A DNA stretch of 64,000 bases, from positions 61,630 to 125,629 of the forward strand of contig JAKSVG010000002.1 in assembly GCA_024408105.1 (NCBI GenBank), read 5' to 3'. Positions 45,252 to 53,811 of the stretch are shown here, piece after piece (positions within the stretch are counted from its first letter, which is position 1; the number at the start of each line of letters is the position of its first letter). The notes below the pieces were generated by a model. The model saw only the letters and a program-made list of their open reading frames with translations. It was not told where the DNA came from and did no database searches. The DNA comes from Bacilli bacterium. Its GTDB lineage: Bacteria > Bacillota_I > Bacilli_A > RFN20 > CAG-826. A program made the translations under genes and the position numbers.

Positions 45252-45309
45252 ACGAGATAGGTTTAAAAAAATCATCGAATTTGAATTTTTGTATCATGGT
45301 TTTTTAAAA

Positions 45310-45855
45310 TTATTTATAAAGTTTTTCTACTTCGATAGAAGTTAATAATTTTGCTCCATAAACATCATGAAGATATTTGATGCCAGATTCATAGTCTTCT
45401 TTTGTGAATGAATCCATACAATCTGTAGCAGCAATTACATGATATCCATATTGGAAAGCATCTGCTGATGTGTGCCTAACACACATGTGAGCGTGTAACC
45501 CTGCCATAATGACAGTATCAACACCTAATTCTTTTAGTAATAAATCCAAGCTTGTTTGAAAGAAGCCTGAATATCTTTTCTTTGGAACTACAAAGTCTAT
45601 TTTTTCGTCAAGACCTAATTCAGGAATAACTTCTGCACCTTTTGTGCCTATGAGAGCGTGCTCTCCCCAAATTTCAAATTCTCTATCAATTCCAGGATGA
45701 TGAGCATCGTTACAAAAGATAACAGGAATGTTATGCTTCCTTGCATCATCACATAATTTTTTTACATGTGGAACTATTGCTAAACCACGATCGCACTTGA
45801 GTGCTCCTGTTACAAAGTCGTTTAGCATATCGACAACTAATACTGCATATTTCAT
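45310..45855 (-). CDS. isochorismatase-like cysteine hydrolase
   Basis: A 181-residue alpha/beta hydrolase of the nicotinamidase/isochorismatase superfamily. The catalytic triad is visible: Asp in VVDMLNDFV near residue 8, Lys in VPKKRYSGFFQT near 92, and Cys in AGLHAHMCVRHTSAD near 128. Metal-site candidates lie at NDAHHPG near 49. It could act as nicotinamidase or N-carbamoylsarcosine amidase. The latter would fit the nearby ureide enzymes, but this is not decidable by eye. It has its own promoter region and a modest RBS. Confidence 0.87.
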   Translation of the reverse strand: MKYAVLVVDMLNDFVTGALKCDRGLAIVPHVKKLCDDARKHNIPVIFCNDAHHPGIDREFEIWGEHALIGTKGAEVIPELGLDEKIDFVVPKKRYSGFFQTSLDLLLKELGVDTVIMAGLHAHMCVRHTSADAFQYGYHVIAATDCMDSFTKEDYESGIKYLHDVYGAKLLTSIEVEKLYK

Positions 45856-45991
45856 TTTAAAATCCTCTATAAATTGAATTATAAATCAAAAACATATTTA
45901 TAGATACGAAAATGAAGATAATAAAAATTTATCTATGATTTTTATTTCAATGTATTAGAATATATTTGTATTTTTAATAAGGAGAAAATTT

Positions 45992-46963
45992 ATGCCATTA
46001 GTAAATACTAAAGAACTATTTAAAAAAGCATATGATGGCGGATACGCTATCGGAGCTTTTAACTGCAACAATATGGAAATTGTTCAAGCGATTACTGAAG
46101 CTGCAAAAGAATGCAACTCACCAGTTATTCTTCAAGTTAGCGCAGGTGCAAGAAAATATGCAAAAGCGTGCTACTTAAGACATATGGTTGAAGCAGCAGT
46201 TGAAGATACAAATCTTCCTATTGTCCTTCACCTTGATCATGGTGCAGATTTTGAAATTTGCAAAGACTGCATTGATGGTGGTTTCACTTCAGTTATGATT
46301 GACGCTTCAAGCAAATCATTTGAAGAAAACATTGCTATCACAAAGAAAGTTGTTGAATATGCTCACGCACATAAGCCATACGTCACAGTTGAAGCTGAAC
46401 TTGGAACATTAGCAGGCATCGAAGATGATGTTAAAGTTGAACACGGTAATGAATCATATACCAAGCCAGAACAAGTTGAAGAATTTGTTAAAAGAACAGG
46501 TGTCGATAGCTTAGCTATTGCAATTGGTACATCACATGGTGCATACAAATTCAAACCAGAACAATGCACACGTAACGAAGACGGTGTTCTTGTGCCACCT
46601 CCATTAAGATTTGATATTCTTGAAGAAGTTAGCAAACGTCTTCCAGGATTCCCAATCGTTTTACACGGTTCAAGTTCTGTTAATCAAGAATATGTTAAAA
46701 TCATCAATGCTCATGGAGGAAAACTCGTTGACGCAGTTGGTGTTCCAGAACAACAACTTCGTAAAGCAGCATCAATGGCTGTTTGCAAAATCAATATCGA
46801 TAGTGATCTTCGCTTAGCCATGACTGCTGGAATTCGTGAACATATGGAAAATCATCCAGACCATTTTGACCCACGTCAATATGTTGGTGATGGTCGTGCA
46901 TATGTAAAAGAATTAGTTAAACATAAAATTGTTGACGTTCTTGGCTCAAACGATAAACTTTAA
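45992..46963 (+). CDS. fba: class II fructose-1,6-bisphosphate aldolase
   Basis: A 323-residue zinc aldolase of glycolysis. It has GAFNCNNMEIVQAI near residue 23, the zinc-binding LHLDHGADFEIC near 80, SVMIDASSKSFEENI near 103, EAELGTLAGIED near 136, LHGSSSVNQEYV near 232, and KINIDSDLRLAMT near 267. Codon choice is noticeably less AT-extreme than in its neighbours (frequent C-ending codons), as expected for a highly expressed gene. The RBS AAGGAG is well placed. Its stop overlaps the converging glycosyltransferase stop. Confidence 0.96.
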   Translation: MPLVNTKELFKKAYDGGYAIGAFNCNNMEIVQAITEAAKECNSPVILQVSAGARKYAKACYLRHMVEAAVEDTNLPIVLHLDHGADFEICKDCIDGGFTSVMIDASSKSFEENIAITKKVVEYAHAHKPYVTVEAELGTLAGIEDDVKVEHGNESYTKPEQVEEFVKRTGVDSLAIAIGTSHGAYKFKPEQCTRNEDGVLVPPPLRFDILEEVSKRLPGFPIVLHGSSSVNQEYVKIINAHGGKLVDAVGVPEQQLRKAASMAVCKINIDSDLRLAMTAGIREHMENHPDHFDPRQYVGDGRAYVKELVKHKIVDVLGSNDKL

Positions 46964-47898
46964 TTTAAATAATCTTTTATAAAAGATTCCCAAGGCATAT
47001 TAGTTAATTCTAATGTGCCTTTTTTATTAATAATTTTTAGATATTTTTTACAATAGGTTTTCAACTTTTTATACTCTTCTTTTGAGTATCCTTTTTTGAC
47101 GATTAATTTATCACCAAAAATTAAGAGTTTTCTTCGATTTTTAAGTGATAAAAACATTTTTAAAAATGATGGTTCGTGTTTTTCAATTAAGTATCTCTCA
47201 ATTGCGAATATATCGATAAACCAAGGCACCCTTGTAAAGTCTTTTGAACTTGTCGTGGATTCATATGTTTTGTCGTAGAAATACATTGGTTTAGAAATCA
47301 TTGTAAGTTTATTCGCATTTAAGAAAACTTGGAAGTTTGTTAAAACGTCTTCTCGGATAATATTCTTCTTCGGAAGAGCATAGTTTTTGTTCTTCAATAA
47401 CTCTGCTTTATATATTTTGTTCCACATAAAGCCATGCATGTAGCTATCTTGCATCAATGCTTTTAGCATACCTTTTCTGTTATATGTTTTATTTTTTCTA
47501 AAAAAGTTTTTTGATATTTTGCTTCCTCTAACATAGTAATTAGATGCAGAAACGATATCTGAATTTGTGCTCTCTAATGTAGTTATCATTAGTTCTATTG
47601 CGTTCTTTGAATAATAGTCATCCGCGTCGATAAACATTAAATATTTACCATTTGATGCATCGATACCAACACTTCGCGCGACTCCAATGACACGCGAAGA
47701 AACGTTGATATTTTTTATGAATGGATACTTTTTGATATATGCGTCAATAATCTCCATTGTTTTGTCAGTGCATGGATCGCTTACTAATATAACTTCAAAT
47801 GAAAATTTAGTCTTCTGACTAATAATAGAATCTAAACACCTTGAGATGCTTCTTTCGTTATTGTAAACAGGGATAATTATCGATACATCATAAAGCAT
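46960..47898 (-). CDS. family 2 glycosyltransferase
   Basis: A 312-residue GT-A-fold transferase. It has SIIPVYNNERSISRCLDSII near the N-terminus, LVSDPCTDKTMEIID near 40, and the metal/nucleotide-binding FIDADDYYSKNA near 90. It lacks membrane segments and is probably a cytoplasmic enzyme adding sugars to envelope glycans or lipids. TATAAT ends exactly 6 nt before the ATG with no RBS, indicating a leaderless mRNA. It ends within a palindrome AATCTTTTATAAAAGATT (46972-46989) near the converging fba stop. Confidence 0.88.
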   Translation of the reverse strand: MLYDVSIIIPVYNNERSISRCLDSIISQKTKFSFEVILVSDPCTDKTMEIIDAYIKKYPFIKNINVSSRVIGVARSVGIDASNGKYLMFIDADDYYSKNAIELMITTLESTNSDIVSASNYYVRGSKISKNFFRKNKTYNRKGMLKALMQDSYMHGFMWNKIYKAELLKNKNYALPKKNIIREDVLTNFQVFLNANKLTMISKPMYFYDKTYESTTSSKDFTRVPWFIDIFAIERYLIEKHEPSFLKMFLSLKNRRKLLIFGDKLIVKKGYSKEEYKKLKTYCKKYLKIINKKGTLELTNMPWESFIKDYLN

Positions 47899-47904
47899 AG
47901 AAAT

Positions 47905-47935
47905 ATTATATATTGAAATACAAAAGTATTTGCAA
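47905..47935 (-). promoter_or_regulatory. promoter of leaderless GT2 gene
   Basis: On the minus strand TTGCAA (47935-47930), 19 nt, TATAAT (47910-47905), ATTTCT, ATG. The palindromic TTGCAA can also serve as -35 for the divergent lipoprotein gene, with TATGCT at 47954-47959, 18 nt away. Confidence 0.6.
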
Positions 47936-47989
47936 TTCTTTTAAATATAATGTTATGCTTTAACGCATATAAGAAAGGACGGATTATTT

Positions 47990-48811
47990 ATGAAAAAAGC
48001 ATTCGTTTTATTAGCTGCTGCTTTATCAGCTGGTGTTCTTGCAGGATGTAACAGCGCTCCAAAAGATTGGAAAGAAGAAGAAAAGAAATTAATGACCGAT
48101 AACCTTGGTGGTAATGTTCTCCCTTACTATTATGTAGAAGGCTACGTTGTCACTGATGAATATCTTGAGGAATATGGTTGCATTTCTGTTGAAGCTTTAC
48201 AAGGTAAGAAAGAAGATGTTCTTGCTTATGAAAAACTTCTCGTTGCAAAAGAATACACATGTGATGTTAAAGTCGGAGATGACCTTGATATGCCATATTT
48301 TGGTTCATATTATAAGACATTCGCTGACGACTTTGTGTTAATGGTTCAAGTCTATGTTGGTAAAGGCACAAAAGAAACAGGTAAATTTGTTATTGATGCT
48401 TACTACTATCAAGAAATGCAAGACTACTCAGAATATGATTTAGATTCATGGGCAAAATGTGCTGCATCAACAAAATCATATTTCGAAGCTTATAATTCAG
48501 TTGCTCCAGTTCTTCCAGAAGCACTTGAAACATCTGCTACAACATTCGATATGATGGATTACCGTTATATGTATTATGCATATTATGGCGAAGACATCGG
48601 ATTCCCAGTAGGATTGCTTTACCTCAATGGTGCAAAAGAAGCTGAGCTTGATGGCGTCATTGCAGCATTTGTTGCAAAAGGCTATGTTAAGAAAACAACA
48701 AGTGAAGGCGCTGAATATTATGAATATGGTTCAAGTCAATTCTTTACTGAATTCGAATATGAACCAGCCGAAGAAGGCTTCCCAGAAGCAATTTCAATTT
48801 TAATTTATTAA
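47990..48811 (+). CDS. small surface lipoprotein, unknown
   Basis: A 273-residue protein with signal peptide MKKAFVLLAAALSAGVLAGC (lipobox LAGC). The mature part is acidic and Tyr-rich with two related halves, suggested by similar segments such as YEKLLVAKEYTCDVKVGD and ELDGVIAAFVAKGYVKKTTS followed by aromatic stretches. No domain is recognised. The RBS AAAGGACGG precedes the ATG. Codon usage has more C-ending codons than surrounding genes, which hints at strong expression. It is flanked by a strong terminator. Confidence 0.8.
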   Translation: MKKAFVLLAAALSAGVLAGCNSAPKDWKEEEKKLMTDNLGGNVLPYYYVEGYVVTDEYLEEYGCISVEALQGKKEDVLAYEKLLVAKEYTCDVKVGDDLDMPYFGSYYKTFADDFVLMVQVYVGKGTKETGKFVIDAYYYQEMQDYSEYDLDSWAKCAASTKSYFEAYNSVAPVLPEALETSATTFDMMDYRYMYYAYYGEDIGFPVGLLYLNGAKEAELDGVIAAFVAKGYVKKTTSEGAEYYEYGSSQFFTEFEYEPAEEGFPEAISILIY

Positions 48812-48829
48812 TTAAACGAAATACAAATT

Positions 48830-48853
48830 AGAGAGGTTATACCTCTCTTTTTT
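48830..48853 (+). terminator. terminator after lipoprotein gene
   Basis: AGAGAGGT (48830-48837)/ACCTCTCT (48841-48848) with a TAT loop, followed by a T-run. A strong intrinsic terminator. Confidence 0.9.
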
Positions 48854-48854
48854 G

Positions 48855-48883
48855 TTGCAAAAACATAAGTGATTGAATATATT
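48855..48883 (+). promoter_or_regulatory. promoter of leaderless sirtuin gene
   Basis: TTGCAA (48855-48860), 17 nt, TATATT (48878-48883), then 6 nt and ATG 48890. The well-formed promoter puts the transcript start at the ATG and argues against the GTG at 48869, which lies upstream of the -10. Confidence 0.7.
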
Positions 48884-48889
48884 GTAGAT

Positions 48890-49633
48890 ATGGATAAGTA
48901 TCAACAGTTCAAATCCATTTTGGACAATTCTAGATCAATAGTCTTTTTTACTGGAGCAGGTGTTTCTACTGCTTCAAATATTCCTGATTTTCGAAGCGCG
49001 AACGGCCTATATAATGAAAAAGGTGGATTATATCGACCTGAAGAAATAATATCTCATTCATTTTTTATGGAGAATACGAAAGAATTTTTTGAGTTCTATT
49101 TTTCAAAAATGGTATATCAAAATGCAAAACCTAATCTTGCTCATAGATTCATTGCTGAACTAGAAAAGAAAAATAGCAATGTTTGGGTAGTCACTCAAAA
49201 CATTGATAATCTTCATCAAGAAGCAGGAAGTAAGCATATTATAGAATTACATGGCTCAGTATTCAGGAATTATTGTATGAACTGCGGGCAGTTTTATGAC
49301 CTAGAGAAAACTTTAAAGGTTGGTGGAGATGTTCCAAAATGCCCAAGGTGTGGCGGAATAATTAAGCCAGATGTTGTTTTATATGAAGAACAATTGAACG
49401 AAAACGATATTAAAATGGCTATTGGATTAATTAGTCAAGCTGAAACAATGGTGGTCATAGGCACTTCGCTTATTGTTTATCCAGCAGCCTCATTTGTTCG
49501 TTACTTTAATGGGAAAAACTTGATTATAATCAATAAAGAAAAAACAAATTATGATAATTATGCAAATCTATCATTTAATGAAGATATCATAAGTGTTATA
49601 AATAAGATAAGTTCATTGCAAAATAATAAATAA
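48890..49633 (+). CDS. sirtuin, NAD-dependent protein deacylase
   Basis: A 247-residue Sir2-family enzyme. It has the NAD-binding FFTGAGVSTASNIPDFRSA near residue 20, the catalytic His region VTQNIDNLHQEAG..IELHGS near 102, a four-Cys zinc site (CMNCGQF and CPRCGG), and VVIGTSLIVYPAASFV near 190. It removes acetyl or longer acyl groups from protein lysines. The upstream promoter supports ATG 48890. rarA follows after 17 nt but has its own -10. Confidence 0.93.
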   Translation: MDKYQQFKSILDNSRSIVFFTGAGVSTASNIPDFRSANGLYNEKGGLYRPEEIISHSFFMENTKEFFEFYFSKMVYQNAKPNLAHRFIAELEKKNSNVWVVTQNIDNLHQEAGSKHIIELHGSVFRNYCMNCGQFYDLEKTLKVGGDVPKCPRCGGIIKPDVVLYEEQLNENDIKMAIGLISQAETMVVIGTSLIVYPAASFVRYFNGKNLIIINKEKTNYDNYANLSFNEDIISVINKISSLQNNK

Positions 49634-49638
49634 ATATT

Positions 49639-49644
49639 TATATT
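49639..49644 (+). promoter_or_regulatory. -10 element of leaderless rarA
   Basis: TATATT, then TTAAGT and ATG 49651. It has the same 6-nt spacing as several other genes in the window and no RBS. Confidence 0.55.
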
Positions 49645-49650
49645 TTAAGT

Positions 49651-50886
49651 ATGGAAAAACCTTTAGCAGATTTACTTCGCCCATCATCATTAGATGAAGT
49701 TGTTGGTCAAAAACATCTTTTAGATGAAGGGAAAGTATTTAGGAAATCAATTGAAAGTGGTCATATCACAAATATGGTGTTTTATGGTCCACCAGGAGTT
49801 GGTAAAACAACATTAGCAAATATAATCGCTAAATCAACAAACATGGCGTTATATAAACTTAATGGAACAACTGCTTCTACTGATGATATAAAGAAAATCA
49901 TCTCTGAAGTTGGAAGCGTATTTTCACAAAACGGTATATTGCTATACCTTGATGAAATTCAATATTTAAATAAGAAACAACAACAATCATTACTTGAATT
50001 TGTCGAAAGTGGATCAATAACATTGATTGCCTCCACAACAGAAAATCCATATTTTTATATTTACCCTGCACTTTTATCTAGATGCACAGTATTTGAATTT
50101 AAGGCTATTTCAATTGATGAAATATCCAAAGGACTAGAAAATGCATCCAAAAAGGCAAATATTAAAATTGATAAAGAATCTATTTTTGCTTTAGCTCAAA
50201 GTGCAAATGGCGATATGCGTAAAGCAATTAATAACCTTGAATTCCTTGCAAATTCAACATCATCAAAAATATCGATAAATGATGTCAACCAGTTAATTGA
50301 GAAAGCTAATATTTCTTATGATAGGAGTGAAGATCATCATTTTGATACATTAAGTGCATTTATGAAATCTCTAAGAGGTTCTGATCCTGACGCTGCGATA
50401 TTCTATTTAGCAAAACTTCTTGAAGGAGGAGATATTATTGCTGCATCAAGAAGGCTACTATGTTCAGTTAACGAAGACGTTGGTCTAGCCTATCCTCAAC
50501 TCATTCCTATTGTTACTGCATGTGTTAATAACGCCCTTCAACTTGGTATGCCTGAAGCAAGACTTCCTTTATCGAATGCAACAATCTTAATTGCAACAGC
50601 ACCTAAATCTAATTCAAGTTATCTTGCGTATCAAAAAGCTCAAGAAGATATCTTTAAAGGTAAAGGTTTAAATACACCTAGACAACTTCAAAACACGCAT
50701 TGTGATGGAGAAGATGCAAAAATCAAAGGACAACATTATAAATATCCTCATGATTATCCAAATCATTATGTTGAGCAGCAATATCTTCCAGATGATATTA
50801 AAGAAAAGAAATATTACATACCTCAAGAAAATAAAAACGAACAATTAACAAAACAATATTGGGATAATATCAAAAAGAAAAATTAA
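49651..50886 (+). CDS. rarA: replication-associated recombination protein A (RarA/MgsA)
   Basis: A 411-residue AAA+ ATPase acting at stalled replication forks. It begins PLADLLRPSSLDEVVGQKHL, has Walker A YGPPGVGKTTLA near residue 48, Walker B LLYLDEIQYLNKKQQQ near 98, sensor 1 ASTTENPYFY near 126, sensor 2 GDMRKAINNLEFLA near 190, and the C-terminal segment DEDVGLAYPQ-like NEDVGLAYPQLIP near 275 plus GKGLNTPRQLQNTHCDG. The family is unambiguous. Its 3' end overlaps the converging phosphatase gene by 4 nt. Confidence 0.95.
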   Translation: MEKPLADLLRPSSLDEVVGQKHLLDEGKVFRKSIESGHITNMVFYGPPGVGKTTLANIIAKSTNMALYKLNGTTASTDDIKKIISEVGSVFSQNGILLYLDEIQYLNKKQQQSLLEFVESGSITLIASTTENPYFYIYPALLSRCTVFEFKAISIDEISKGLENASKKANIKIDKESIFALAQSANGDMRKAINNLEFLANSTSSKISINDVNQLIEKANISYDRSEDHHFDTLSAFMKSLRGSDPDAAIFYLAKLLEGGDIIAASRRLLCSVNEDVGLAYPQLIPIVTACVNNALQLGMPEARLPLSNATILIATAPKSNSSYLAYQKAQEDIFKGKGLNTPRQLQNTHCDGEDAKIKGQHYKYPHDYPNHYVEQQYLPDDIKEKKYYIPQENKNEQLTKQYWDNIKKKN

Positions 50887-52001
50887 TCCAAATTAATTCC
50901 GATAATTGAAATCATTAGCTCATCCAAAGAATTTCCTGCGTGATGAGCTTTAAATTTAACTTTGTGTTTTTCATTATTTACGCATTCTAAAGAAAAACCG
51001 TCTTTTGCAATCGCGATGTAATCGCCCAAGAACTCTTTTGTCATTGGATGAGGAGTTCCATCACCGAAGAATTTATTGTTGAGCACCTCGTCCATTGAAT
51101 ATATTTCATAATGTTCTTTGTAATAACTATTAAACAGAATTGGAAAGTCTTTTTTATATTCATCTTTGATGTAAAAGTTTATACAACGCTTTTCAATGCT
51201 CATTGGCTGAGAAAGCATACTCACCAAATCTTGATGTTTATTCATATCCTCGAATGTAACGTCAATCATTCCGTGATCTGCAATAATTAATACAGCAATG
51301 TCTTTATGAAGAGATGAATATTTTTCTACAAGTTTTTGGATTTTCAAAATCCTTCTATGCACTTTCTTATTCGTAACACCTTTTCTATGCATTGTCATAT
51401 CTGGATCAACCCAGTAAGCATATGTAAATGATTCATCAGTTAATTCAGTTTGATTGAATGCATATTTAACAAATGAAGAGACATGTCTAAGTTTTTTATT
51501 TTCTTTATCGACTGGATAACCTAGATATATTCTCGCTATTTCTTTATTATTTTTTTCATTTATGAGTTCGGCGATGTCTTTGAAAGGACACATCTTTTTC
51601 ATTATGTTATCTTTTCCAATAGATTCTCCAGTTTCATCATCTTCATTAGGGAATACATTGACATTCTTATTGATGTCTTTGAAATATAATGTCCAACCTA
51701 ACCAGCCATTTTCAATTGGTGTTTTTCCACTTAAAAAACCATTTGTAGAAGCAACAGTGGTGGGAGGAAATGTTGAATACATTTCGTGAACAATGTGACT
51801 TCTAAAGAATGATTTTTCGTCTAAGTGCTTATTTAAGACAGCCTTGCCCATTCCATCAAATAGGAACACCAAGACTTTCTTTTTATCTTTTATAAGTTCA
51901 TCAATCTTAGGAATTGAGTTATGAAATGTATCAACATCGAAATGTTTAAGAATTGAGTTTGAAAGGTTAACAATTGAGTTTGTATAGTCTATTTTGTTCA
52001 T
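50883..52001 (-). CDS. alkaline-phosphatase-superfamily hydrolase (type I phosphodiesterase-like)
   Basis: A 372-residue metalloenzyme. Metal and nucleophile residues are in FLFDGMGKAVLNKH near residue 46, the nucleophile Thr in STFPPTTVASTNGFLSG near 77, IIADHGMIDVTFED near 243, and KFKAHHAGNSLDELMISI near 350. The pattern matches nucleotide pyrophosphatase/phosphodiesterase relatives rather than PhoA. No signal peptide is present, so it is cytoplasmic. GATAAT ends 6 nt before the ATG, again suggesting a leaderless mRNA, and it is divergent from the nucleoside hydrolase gene. Confidence 0.82.
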   Translation of the reverse strand: MNKIDYTNSIVNLSNSILKHFDVDTFHNSIPKIDELIKDKKKVLVFLFDGMGKAVLNKHLDEKSFFRSHIVHEMYSTFPPTTVASTNGFLSGKTPIENGWLGWTLYFKDINKNVNVFPNEDDETGESIGKDNIMKKMCPFKDIAELINEKNNKEIARIYLGYPVDKENKKLRHVSSFVKYAFNQTELTDESFTYAYWVDPDMTMHRKGVTNKKVHRRILKIQKLVEKYSSLHKDIAVLIIADHGMIDVTFEDMNKHQDLVSMLSQPMSIEKRCINFYIKDEYKKDFPILFNSYYKEHYEIYSMDEVLNNKFFGDGTPHPMTKEFLGDYIAIAKDGFSLECVNNEKHKVKFKAHHAGNSLDELMISIIGINLD

Positions 52002-52007
52002 ATAATT

Positions 52008-52037
52008 ATTATCTCACAACAAAAATTTTTGTATCAT
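52008..52037. promoter_or_regulatory. overlapping divergent leaderless promoters
   Basis: Minus strand: GATAAT (52013-52008), AATTAT, ATG 52001. Plus strand: TATCAT (52032-52037), ATAAAT, ATG 52044. The two -10 boxes are only 18 nt apart, so each -35 region would overlap the other promoter. Confidence 0.55.
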
Positions 52038-52043
52038 ATAAAT

Positions 52044-52970
52044 ATGAGCAAAAGAAAAATAATTATTGATTGTGATCCAGGTCATGATGATGCGATTGCT
52101 ATATTGATGGCAATTATTTCTCCTAAATTAGATCTTTTAGGTATAAGTGTAGAAGCAGGAAACCAAACATTAGAGAAAACAGGCAAGAATGCTTTAAATA
52201 TTGTTTCTTATTTAGGCAAAGATATTCCTGTTAGTTTAGGAAGAGGCTATCCTCTTAAAAGAAAACCCCAAATATGCGCGGAGATTCATGGCGAAAGTGG
52301 TTTAGATGGATTTACTTTTCCTAATTATGATAAACAATTTGATAAAAGAGATGCAGTTGCGTTCTTAAAAGACATTTTATTAGAAAATGATAAAGTCACA
52401 TTAGTCCCTACTGGGCCATTAACAAATATTGCTTTATTAATAAAAGAACATCCTGAAGTTAAATCACATATTGATGAAATTGTTTTAATGGGTGGGTCAA
52501 TTGGACATGGAAATGTTACTCCTGCTGCAGAATTTAACATCCTTTGTGATCCAGAAGCTGCTGAGATTGTTTTTAATAGCGGTCTTAAGGTTAAAATGAT
52601 TGGATTAGATGTAACAAGGAAAGTGCTTGTTCTTCCAGAAATTATTTCAAGAATGGAAAAATATCAAAACAAAGCCTCTATTATGTTTACTGCATTGATG
52701 AAAGTGTTTAATGAAAACCAAAAGAAGATATTTGGCTTTTCTGGTGCACCTTTACATGACCCTGCAACAATTGTTAGCCTTCTAGATGAAGAAACAATTC
52801 ATTTTGAATATATGAATGTTGAAATTGATGTTAGTGGTGGCCCAAGTTATGGAAGAACTAACTGTGACCAATTCAATTTCTTAAAAAGAAAACCCAATGC
52901 CTATGTTGCTACAAAGATTAACAAAGATAGATATTGGGATGTTGTTGAAGATTGCATTAAACGTTATTAA
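52044..52970 (+). CDS. inosine-uridine preferring nucleoside hydrolase family protein
   Basis: A 308-residue calcium-dependent N-ribohydrolase. The N-terminal IIIDCDPGHDDAIAILMAI carries the DxDxxxDD calcium site. It also has VLVTGPLTNIA-like LVPTGPLTNIALLI near residue 120, EIVLMGGSIGHGNVTPAAEF near 148, NILCDPEAAEIVF near 168, and the C-terminal catalytic HDPATIV near 240. It splits nucleosides into base and ribose. An in-frame TTG at 52029 lies upstream of the -10, so ATG 52044 is chosen. It fits with ribokinase and the nucleoside importer in this window. Confidence 0.93.
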   Translation: MSKRKIIIDCDPGHDDAIAILMAIISPKLDLLGISVEAGNQTLEKTGKNALNIVSYLGKDIPVSLGRGYPLKRKPQICAEIHGESGLDGFTFPNYDKQFDKRDAVAFLKDILLENDKVTLVPTGPLTNIALLIKEHPEVKSHIDEIVLMGGSIGHGNVTPAAEFNILCDPEAAEIVFNSGLKVKMIGLDVTRKVLVLPEIISRMEKYQNKASIMFTALMKVFNENQKKIFGFSGAPLHDPATIVSLLDEETIHFEYMNVEIDVSGGPSYGRTNCDQFNFLKRKPNAYVATKINKDRYWDVVEDCIKRY

Positions 52971-52980
52971 TTTGATTACG

Positions 52981-53811
52981 TTATATTTTATAATCTGGTC
53001 TTTGAGTTCCTATTTCTTCAAATGGGAACTTTTCTAAATAGTCTTTATATGTGTTATCAAATTGATGAAGTTTGAAAACTTCTCTCATCTTTTTTACATC
53101 CCATGGACGAATTGGACTCCAAAATCTCCACACCCTATTACAGAAGTGACAAATTAATGTATCTTTTTTCATAGGACGTTGTTCGTTATATTTTCTTGGT
53201 AGATAAATGAAATCTTTTACTAGAACATTTAAAGCACTTTGATCTGCGAAATAAAATGTTTTCTTCATTAATAAATCAATGCAGTTATTAAATAGATGTG
53301 TTTCTTTAACTTTTTTACCATTAAGTAAAAGGACACCTGAATTAAAATATCCTGGATGAACCCACCACTCTCCTAAGTAATCAAGTCCTGCTGCTAATTC
53401 TATCTTTGAAACATCAATGCTGAGCATAGGTGATAAGTCACCATTGATCAATGTGTCTGCATCTAAATATAAAACAGTTTCATCAGGAAGAATTTCTTCC
53501 GAGAAAAGCCTTAACATGCAATATGGAGAAAATGATGATTTATGATTTCTTGTGTTTTTCAAGGTAGAAACATATCTATCTGTATAGTCAAATAATTCAA
53601 CTATATTGTCTTTGTTAAATTCTTTAGCCATTTCCTCCAGGAAGATTCTATCTTGCTCTATGATTGCTCTTCCTTTATTTCCTTTATCGTTTACTGCCAT
53701 AGTAAGAACATAAAAATGGATAGGAAAACGATTATGCTCGAGCATACTTCTCATTGATAGATAAATACCTCTAAGGGTTAGGCGGTCTCCACCATAAAGA
53801 ACATTAAACAT
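52981..53811 (-). CDS. family 8 glycosyltransferase
   Basis: A 276-residue GT8 enzyme (LgtC/glycogenin clan). It has MFNVLYGGDRLTLRGIYLSM at the N-terminus, the metal-binding DxD in VLYLDADTLINGDLSP near residue 118, FNSGVLLLNGKKV near 158, DQSALNVL near 193, and the C-terminal ICHFCNRVWRFW. It transfers galactose or glucose to envelope glycans or lipids. It is the last gene of the TetR-PAP2-flippase-like-GT8 operon, overlapping the upstream gene by 8 nt, with a good GAGGAG RBS. Confidence 0.9.
   Translation of the reverse strand: MFNVLYGGDRLTLRGIYLSMRSMLEHNRFPIHFYVLTMAVNDKGNKGRAIIEQDRIFLEEMAKEFNKDNIVELFDYTDRYVSTLKNTRNHKSSFSPYCMLRLFSEEILPDETVLYLDADTLINGDLSPMLSIDVSKIELAAGLDYLGEWWVHPGYFNSGVLLLNGKKVKETHLFNNCIDLLMKKTFYFADQSALNVLVKDFIYLPRKYNEQRPMKKDTLICHFCNRVWRFWSPIRPWDVKKMREVFKLHQFDNTYKDYLEKFPFEEIGTQRPDYKI

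Noticed and set aside
45121..45309. Known riboswitch (purine, TPP, guanidine, THF) upstream of the exported amidohydrolase
   Set aside because: I compared the leader with the conserved cores I know and found no match. It is kept only as a possible structured leader.
48869..48889. GTG start giving a longer sirtuin
   Set aside because: It lies upstream of the well-formed -10 TATATT (48878-48883), so it would not be transcribed. ATG 48890 fits the family N-terminus.
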